Assembly (NCBI GenBank): GCA_050261415.1
Contig: JBLNDG010000233.1
Coordinates: 1 to 27,999, forward strand
Length of the DNA stretch: 27,999 nt
Direction of reading: 5' to 3'
Source of the DNA: JBLNDG01 sp050261415
GTDB taxonomy: Bacteria > Bacillota > Clostridia > Lutisporales > Lutisporaceae
A program made the translations under genes and the position numbers. Numbering within the stretch: the first letter of the stretch is position 1; the number at the start of each line of letters is the position of its first letter. The notes below the pieces were generated by a model. That model was given only the letters and a program-made list of their open reading frames with translations. It had not been told where the DNA came from and did no database searches. Positions 23,171-27,999 of this stretch are shown here, piece after piece.

Positions 23171-24778
23171 ATGAAATTTGATGCACTGATGTACCACTAT
23201 CCTTCCAGGAGAAATGTCATATATGGTAATAAAGGCATGGTAGCCACATCCCATCCCCTTGCTGCACAAGCGGGATTAGATATAATAAAAAAAGGCGGTA
23301 ATGCAATTGACGCTGCCATTGCGACAGCGGCGTGCCTGACTGTTGTTGAGCCTACTTCAAACGGGATTGGCGGAGACGCCTTTGCCATTGTATGGTCGGA
23401 AGGAAAGCTTCACGGGCTGAATGCAAGCGGACCCGCTCCAGCATCCATATCCCTTGATGCAATAACAAAGTCAGGACACCGGAGTATTCCAAAGTATGGG
23501 TGGATACCGGTAACAGTTCCCGGCGCTCCATCTGCCTGGGCTGCCCTTTCAAAGCGCTTCGGAAGGCTCCCCCTTGCAGAGGTTATGGCCCCGGCCATAA
23601 TGTACGCCGAGGAAGGCCATCCCATAGCTCCAAATGTTGCAAAAGCATGGCAAAAAGCTTATGAGCTCTATCAACTTGCTTTAAAGGATGAGGCCTTTAG
23701 CCATTGGTTTAGGACTTTTGCTCCCAACGGGAGAACACCCAGGGCCGGTGAAATATGGAGCTCCGCAAATCATGCCAAAACCTTGCAGACTATTGCGGAG
23801 ACAAATGCAGAAGCCTTCTACCGCGGAACACTGGCAGAAAAAATCGATGCGTTTTCCAAAGCCTATGGGGGATATCTCAGAAAAGAGGATTTGGAGGGGT
23901 TTCGTCCGGAATGGGTGGATCCTGTACATATTAATTACAGGGGCTATGACGCGTGGGAAATACCTCCAAACGGTCATGGAATAGTCGCTTTAATGGCTTT
24001 GAATATACTTAAGGGTTTTGACTTTTCGGAGAAAGAGGCTGTTGAAACATACCACAGGCAGCTGGAAGCAATGAAACTGGCTTATGTTGACGGAGAAAAA
24101 TACATAGCAGACCCAAAAAATATGGGAGTAACTGTTGAGGAGCTTCTTTCAGAGGAATATGCTTCGGAAAGAAGGAAATTGATTACTGGCGAAGCAATGA
24201 TGCCAATGCCCGGCAAGCCTTCAAGAAGCGGTACCGTATACCTGGCTGCGGCTGACGGTGAAGGCAACATGGTTTCTTATATCCAGAGCAATTACATGGG
24301 CTTCGGCTCCGGTCTTGTGGTCCCGGATACAGGTATCAGCCTTCACAACAGGGGCTGCAACTTTGTACTGGATCCGGCTCACGACAACTGCCTGGAGCCT
24401 GGGAAAAAGCCTTATCATACAATAATTCCGGGATTTCTTACAAAGAACGGCAAACCGGTAGGTCCTTTCGGTGTAATGGGAGGCTTTATGCAGCCCCAGG
24501 GCCATGTCCAGGTTGTAATGAATGCCGTTGATTTTCATATGAACCCCCAGGATTGTCTGGATGCTCCAAGGTGGCAGTGGATAGACGGCAAGACCGTGGA
24601 GGTTGAACAAAGCTTTCCGGGAGATATTGTACGGGATTTACAGGAAAAAGGCCATGATATTAAGGTAAACCCGAATTCCGGCAGCTTCGGAAGAGGACAG
24701 ATTATCTGGAGGCAGGAAAATGGCGCATTGGTAGGAGGCACAGAGCCAAGAACAGACGGTACAGTTGCGGTTTGGTAA
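23171..24778 (+). CDS. Gamma-glutamyltransferase family protein, YwrD-like
   Basis: This 535-residue protein belongs to the self-cleaving gamma-glutamyltransferase (Ntn-hydrolase) family, which transfers or hydrolyses gamma-glutamyl groups of glutathione and similar amides. Segments are MVATSHPLAAQAGLDIIKKGGNAIDAA, EPTSNGIGGDAF, and the processing site SRSGTVYLAAADGEGN, where Thr355 should become the N-terminal nucleophile of the small subunit. GCNFVLDP and PYHTIIPGF follow as usual. No signal peptide is present, as in Bacillus YwrD, so the enzyme is cytoplasmic, unlike secreted Ggt. The ATG follows AAAGGAGGAAAAGC. Substrate unknown. Confidence 0.92.
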   Translation: MKFDALMYHYPSRRNVIYGNKGMVATSHPLAAQAGLDIIKKGGNAIDAAIATAACLTVVEPTSNGIGGDAFAIVWSEGKLHGLNASGPAPASISLDAITKSGHRSIPKYGWIPVTVPGAPSAWAALSKRFGRLPLAEVMAPAIMYAEEGHPIAPNVAKAWQKAYELYQLALKDEAFSHWFRTFAPNGRTPRAGEIWSSANHAKTLQTIAETNAEAFYRGTLAEKIDAFSKAYGGYLRKEDLEGFRPEWVDPVHINYRGYDAWEIPPNGHGIVALMALNILKGFDFSEKEAVETYHRQLEAMKLAYVDGEKYIADPKNMGVTVEELLSEEYASERRKLITGEAMMPMPGKPSRSGTVYLAAADGEGNMVSYIQSNYMGFGSGLVVPDTGISLHNRGCNFVLDPAHDNCLEPGKKPYHTIIPGFLTKNGKPVGPFGVMGGFMQPQGHVQVVMNAVDFHMNPQDCLDAPRWQWIDGKTVEVEQSFPGDIVRDLQEKGHDIKVNPNSGSFGRGQIIWRQENGALVGGTEPRTDGTVAVW

Positions 24779-24806
24779 GCTTTAATGCGATAGGGTACCA
24801 TAATAA

Positions 24807-24833
24807 GAGCAGCCATGTATAGCATGGCTGCTC
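24807..24833. terminator. Hairpin between convergent genes, probable bidirectional terminator
   Basis: GAGCAGCCATG and CATGGCTGCTC form a perfect 11-bp stem with a 5-nt loop between the gamma-glutamyltransferase (+) and the membrane protein (-). The flanks are only moderately T-rich (CTTCTTATCTT on +; TTATTATGG on -). Confidence 0.65.
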
Positions 24834-24861
24834 CTTCTTATCTTGCTATACTATAAGCCTT

Positions 24862-25275
24862 TTAATCCGATGTCCCGATTTTCCTGCTGAGTAAATAATC
24901 ATGAAGCTTTTCAAATAACAGGCCGCCTATGAACCACACCGGAATGAAGCTAAGGGTTATTATTCCGTCGATTGAGTATGGCCCTATACCGTAATTCCAT
25001 GGGCAGCGCCCTAAAAACTCCTTGAGAATGCCCCCGGTGACGTATTCAATTGCAAATATGATTATGGTATATACACCTCCCCTTATCACAACCGGAGCAT
25101 TTCTTATATTGTCATGTATAGGTTCGAGAAATATCATAAGACCGTATATCGGAAACATCCATATATATGTCTGGGAACGCATGGTCAAATCACCGCTTAG
25201 AAGTGAGCCGATGCCTGTAAATAGTGTTTCTGCAATCCAGCCTACAAGCCCATATATAAAAAAACGTGTTTTCAT
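24862..25275 (-). CDS. CmpB-like membrane protein (putative ABC transporter type IV family)
   Basis: This small membrane protein has about four hydrophobic segments. The N-terminus FFIYGLVGWIAETLFTGIGSL and the later PIYGLMIFLEPIHDNI, EYVTGGILKEFLGRCPWNYG and GIITLSFIPVWFIGGLLFEKLHD match the family annotated as putative ABC-transporter type IV (CmpB) in Firmicutes; its function is not established. Family members begin right before the xxYGxxGW motif, so I use the ATG at 25275 (138 residues), although its ribosome site is weak. A GTG at 25320 would add 15 residues and sits 20 bp after the glutaredoxin stop, so the two genes may form an operon. Confidence 0.72.
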   Translation of the reverse strand: MKTRFFIYGLVGWIAETLFTGIGSLLSGDLTMRSQTYIWMFPIYGLMIFLEPIHDNIRNAPVVIRGGVYTIIIFAIEYVTGGILKEFLGRCPWNYGIGPYSIDGIITLSFIPVWFIGGLLFEKLHDYLLSRKIGTSD

Positions 25276-25339
25276 ATAGTTATTTTTTGCACTGAGCAGC
25301 AAAAAATTCACTGAAAACACGTTTATATGCAGCCTGCTT

Positions 25340-25603
25340 CTACCTCAGCTCATCCAGGTCAGGCTGATCGAATATAAATTTCTCACCATCATTTATCATA
25401 ATAAAAGGTATCCCTACCGTACCTTTATTTTTTATCTCTGCAAATTCCGGCCTGCTGTCCCTGAGCTTCAGGTACCTTTTTAGATTTACCATGCTTTCTG
25501 TAATATCAATAAATGCAAATTCTATTCCATTCGTAGAAAGAAACTCTTTCATAGGTCCACAGTCCCCTCAAAGCTTGCTGCCGAACACAGTTATTTTTTT
25601 CAT
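25340..25603 (-). CDS. Glutaredoxin-like protein, candidate selenoprotein (in-frame UGA at residue 12)
   Basis: The frame starts at ATG 25603, 7 nt after a perfect AGGAGG, and runs 87 codons to a TAG at 25340, with one internal TGA at 25568-25570. The sequence before it, MKKITVFGSKL, and after it, GDCGPMKEFL, align with small clostridial glutaredoxin-like proteins whose active site reads CPDC; the TGA falls exactly on the first cysteine. The rest is intact: IEFAFIDITESMVNLKRYLKLRD, the cis-Pro loop GTVGIPFIMIN and the final helix. A UxxC site with selenocysteine is a known variation in thioredoxin-fold proteins. A bSECIS-like hairpin follows the TGA. Alternatives are a nonsense mutation or initiation at 25552, which would give a protein without an active site. 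No selA, selB or selC is in the window. Confidence 0.75.
25536..25550 (-). promoter_or_regulatory. bSECIS-like hairpin downstream of the in-frame UGA
   Basis: On the mRNA GAAAG, loop AGUUU, CUUUC forms a 5-bp stem whose loop starts 22 nt after the UGA. Bacterial SECIS elements are short hairpins within the coding sequence with the apical loop roughly 16-37 nt after the UGA and a G among the first two loop bases; all three conditions are met. Confidence 0.5.
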
Positions 25604-25651
25604 ATAAGTACCTCCTGTAATTAATTTTATATATCAGCTGCCTGATATCCG

Positions 25652-26869
25652 CTATCTTATTTCTTTGGCAAATATCATAACTGGCTTGTTACCTTTAAAG
25701 CTATAAGAGCAGGCAGTCCATCCGCCTTTTGAAAAACGGTTGCCTATTTGCACTGTCACATCTTTTATTCCGTCACCGTTGGAATCATTAGAAAACAGGT
25801 AATCCTTGCGGTTGCTATATATAAGTCCATAATTGTATTTTGGGGTAATAATATTGTATTTACCGGACTTGTTATCCACAATTATAAGTGCTACCTGATC
25901 TACGTTAAATTCATCAGTAGTGTTTTCATGGCCTACAAGAACCACTTCATCAGCAACTTTATCCCCATTTATGTCATATGTAAGGTGGTCAATTACATAA
26001 AAGCCCTTTCCAAGTTTAGTTTTCTTGAGCAAATTCTCTTCAAAGGTCAGTATGCTTATGAATTTTTTATTTGAGCTTATATTTTTAAAATATTTTTCTG
26101 TTTTGGCTTTGTCTTTATACGATTTATCATATTTTATCGCCAGTTCCAGGTCTGTCAAAGCTTGTGGAACTTTTTTCAGCATCGAATAAGCACTTGCACT
26201 TGAGTAATATACTTTGGCATACTGTTCGTATTCATAGGGCACCAAATGCCTTTTAAATTCATTGAACCATTTGGAGGCTTCATTGTATTTCTTCAGTTCC
26301 ATTAATGCCAGGCCTTTGTTCATGCCATACTCAAACTCATAATAATAACCGCTTTCTGCAATGAGCTTATCATAGCACTTAATGGCCTCACTGTAGCGTT
26401 TCATCTGATATAATGCTTCAGCTTTATACCTCAGTAGATAATCGGAGTTCATCCTCAAAAACTCTGCGTTTTTGGACTGCAGCGCTTTGTCATAGAAAGT
26501 TACAGCATCATTATATCTTTTTAAATTTATCAATAAATAATCTGCCTTTTTAAGATATAGCATATCGTCATTAGGTATTGCCTTTATAGCCGCATCATAA
26601 ACATCAGCTCCATCGCTGCCTCTTCCAAGGCTGTTCAATGCATAAGCTTTGTAGTCATAGGCCAACTCACACTTGGGGTCCAGAGCTATAATCTCGTCCA
26701 ACACCCCCAAAGCCCTTTCCTCACTTTCCTTAACAGGTAAAGTACGATAAAGCAGGTTTTCAACTTGTTGCAGAAGCTCTTGCACTGTTTTGCTTGAGTC
26801 ATCGGCATTAACTGTAAAGAGGCTTAATGCTATAAAAATTGTTGTGGTTATTAGTATAATTCTTTTCAT
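25652..26869 (-). CDS. Secreted tetratricopeptide-repeat protein
   Basis: This 405-residue protein starts with a cleavable signal peptide, MKRIILITTTIFIALSLFTVNA. Residues 30-240 contain repeated TPR units, seen as recurring A-Y-x-x-G/A-L-x-x-L and Y-x-x-A-x-x-x-Y-D-K patterns (NDAVTFYDKAL, SEAIKCYDKLI, NEASKWFNEF, PQALTDLELAI). The C-terminal 120 residues hold two Asp-rich loops, DINGDKVADEV and DSNGDGIKDV, typical of FG-GAP/VCBS-like or calcium-binding beta domains. A role in surface protein interactions is plausible, but no specific function can be named. I chose ATG 26869, which has AAGGAGG 6 nt upstream; an ATG at 26884 overlaps that ribosome site. Confidence 0.8.
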   Translation of the reverse strand: MKRIILITTTIFIALSLFTVNADDSSKTVQELLQQVENLLYRTLPVKESEERALGVLDEIIALDPKCELAYDYKAYALNSLGRGSDGADVYDAAIKAIPNDDMLYLKKADYLLINLKRYNDAVTFYDKALQSKNAEFLRMNSDYLLRYKAEALYQMKRYSEAIKCYDKLIAESGYYYEFEYGMNKGLALMELKKYNEASKWFNEFKRHLVPYEYEQYAKVYYSSASAYSMLKKVPQALTDLELAIKYDKSYKDKAKTEKYFKNISSNKKFISILTFEENLLKKTKLGKGFYVIDHLTYDINGDKVADEVVLVGHENTTDEFNVDQVALIIVDNKSGKYNIITPKYNYGLIYSNRKDYLFSNDSNGDGIKDVTVQIGNRFSKGGWTACSYSFKGNKPVMIFAKEIR

Positions 26870-26909
26870 AAATTCCTCCTTCATAAATTTATTGTCTTAT
26901 CCTACCACT

Positions 26910-26915
26910 ATTATA
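26910..26915 (-). promoter_or_regulatory. -10 element of the TPR gene
   Basis: A consensus TATAAT on the minus strand lies about 40 bp before the start codon. The -35 is not clear. Confidence 0.4.
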
Positions 26916-27052
26916 ATATAAATTCCATGCCTTATACAGCCTGTTATCCCAATTGGCAATATTTACCACACGGTCTGAAAATATTTGTAAGTAATTTGAT
27001 TCCTTTTTCGTCTATAAAAACATAACCTTGAGATTGTGTTCAATATTTCTAA

Positions 27053-27479
27053 TTACATAAGTTTTGTACAAACAAGTTCATAAATATCGTCTGGTGAAGA
27101 CAATGTGTTACTGTGATTCATAAATAGCTGACGATGAATGTTTTGAAGCTGATCTACACTATCTTTATCCATACGATTCAGTACAGTATTTATTTGAGAT
27201 TGGTCTGGAAAATGCTCCATTTCCAGCATATTTGCAGCAAGTATTTCAGGGCCTAATACTTCGTTTATATCTTTGGTCGATTTGCAACCCATGATGATAG
27301 AAGCTAAAATTGTAGTCAGTTTCTGGTAAACAGAGTAATGTACTTTTTTCATCTTTAGCTTGAAAGCTTGTAATGGTGCGAAAAAAATCAATATCCAATG
27401 CAAACTGTAATACGGAAGCCAGCCAAGTGGAAGTAGTCTCCATCTTGAAATCACTCGTTGAAATTGTTATCCTATTCAT
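27053..27479 (-). pseudogene. Transposase remnant, frameshifted and C-terminally deleted
   Basis: The N-terminal part of an IS transposase begins at ATG 27479 (MNRITISTSDFKMETTSTW). After DIDFF the sense continues in another frame (PLQAFKLKMKK, then KLTTILASIIMGCKSTKDINEVLGPEILAANMLEM and FPDQSQINTVLNRM). The break coincides with a run of seven A at 27381-27387; one base fewer would restore the frame. The DDE catalytic core is absent: the frame runs straight into the left terminal repeat and stops. Transposases with this N-terminus occur in clostridia, but I cannot name the IS family with confidence. Confidence 0.7.
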
Positions 27480-27614
27480 GGGTAATACCGCTTTTCAATT
27501 AGTGTGTTTGGTTGACTTACTACTTTGACAGGCATCGGTATTACCCTTTATGTATTTATTGGATAGTTTACCATGGCAATTGTATGCAATCACTTATTGT
27601 TTGTTTGTACGAAA
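27062..27614. mobile_element. Internally deleted insertion element (MITE-like, about 550 bp)
   Basis: The transposase remnant is bracketed by inverted terminal sequences: GTACAAACAA (27066-27075) and TTGTTTGTAC (27601-27610), with TTTT and GAAA just outside. The left repeat overlaps the last codons of the remnant frame. The element therefore keeps both ends and the transposase 5' region but has lost the catalytic part, and could only move with help from a complete relative. I see no unambiguous target duplication. Confidence 0.6.
27480..27546 (-). repeat. 11-bp inverted repeat directly before the transposase start codon
   Basis: GGGTAATACCG (27480-27490) and CGGTATTACCC (27536-27546) are perfect inverted copies with a 45-nt spacer. 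One arm touches the ATG at 27479. In many IS elements such structures reduce translation of transposase from read-through mRNA. Confidence 0.6.
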
Positions 27615-27730
27615 TCTAGGTAATTAAAATCTAATGTTGCTTTAAAAAAGCTATAATATTTATTCTCTACAATTAAGAGCATAAGGACTTAAAGCAAACT
27701 ATACTATAGTAAGGAGTTGTATATTACCTC

Positions 27731-27999
27731 ATGAATCACAAACATATTTACCTGGTTTTCTCAAAAACGGGTACATGGCTTTCAAAGACAATAAATCTTT
27801 TTTGTGAAGCCAAGTATGTACATACTTCCATAAGCTTTGACAGCAGCTTTACAAAGATGTATTCCTTCGGCAGGGTCGACCCAGACAACCCTTTTTCGGG
27901 AGGCTTCGTGGAGGAAAACCTTTATGAGGGTGTATATAAAAAATTTTCATGCTGTGAATGCTTGATTTACAGAGTCAGAATCACAGAAGAGCAATACAG
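27731..27999 (+). CDS. Conserved protein of unknown function, possibly NlpC/P60-like; cut by window end
   Basis: The frame opens at ATG 27731 (MNHKHIYLVFSKTGTWLSK) and is still open at the window end, giving about 89 residues. The pattern of a short strand (IYLVFSKTGT), a helix, then YVHTSISFDSSFTKMYSFGR and an acidic loop is typical of a group of small Firmicutes proteins related to permuted NlpC/P60-type (YiiX/YycO-like) papain-fold proteins; the His in YVHTSIS could be catalytic. An AAGGAG lies 15 nt upstream, somewhat far. Family assignment is tentative. Confidence 0.6.
   Translation, partial: MNHKHIYLVFSKTGTWLSKTINLFCEAKYVHTSISFDSSFTKMYSFGRVDPDNPFSGGFVEENLYEGVYKKFSCCECLIYRVRITEEQY

Noticed and set aside
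1..27999. CRISPR array, prophage or toxin-antitoxin system
   Set aside because: No regularly spaced direct repeats, phage structural genes or recognisable toxin-antitoxin pair were found on either strand.

Overview
The window looks like chromosomal DNA of a low-GC, Gram-positive anaerobe of the class Clostridia, probably a saccharolytic or cellulolytic Ruminiclostridium-like species. The evidence is the strong AGGAGG-type ribosome sites, a T-box riboswitch, a class II GalT, an ABC-F protein of the YfmM type, a FapR-like operator, a CcpA-type cre site and a candidate selenocysteine glutaredoxin. The species assignment is inference from gene content.

Layout. 1-1430: the 3' end of a peroxiredoxin gene (+) overlaps the 3' end of an MFS transporter gene (-). 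1888-4497 (+): an ABC-F ATPase, then a tryptophan T-box riboswitch (specifier UGG) controlling trpP. 4628-5606 (+): a FapR-like palindrome in front of an FMN-dependent nitronate monooxygenase/FabK-like enzyme. 5603-6347 (-): a menA/ubiA-like prenyltransferase gene broken by an internal deletion and frame change. 6494-8424 (-): a coiled-coil lipoprotein and an amidase-domain protein that lacks its 5' end.

8567-20337 (-) is the core of the window. It is a galactose/galactoside operon in the order mglB, mglA, mglC, galK, galE, galT, galM, GH42 beta-galactosidase, LacI-family regulator. The Mgl ABC transporter imports galactose; GalM, GalK, GalT and GalE form the Leloir pathway; GH42 releases galactose from beta-galactosides inside the cell; the LacI-type protein is the likely local repressor. 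The mglB promoter has a perfect ACTAAAATTTTAGT palindrome between -35 and -10, a cre-like site just downstream, and a second operator-like site about 196 bp upstream, near the divergent GH3 gene. Two hairpins in the mglB-mglA gap probably lower expression of the distal genes relative to the binding protein.

20896-24778 (+): a cytoplasmic GH3 beta-glucosidase and a YwrD-like gamma-glutamyltransferase. 24862-26869 (-): a CmpB-like membrane protein, a short glutaredoxin with an in-frame UGA at the first active-site cysteine position followed by a bSECIS-like hairpin, and a secreted TPR protein. 27053-27614: a small, internally deleted insertion element. 27731-end (+): the start of a conserved protein of uncertain function.

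The observations most worth following are the candidate selenoprotein at 25340-25603 and a three-copy dispersed element (8439, 19175, 20682). That element combines a terminator-like hairpin, an embedded Shine-Dalgarno and, in two copies, a 7-codon reading frame MKL(V/I)YGA.
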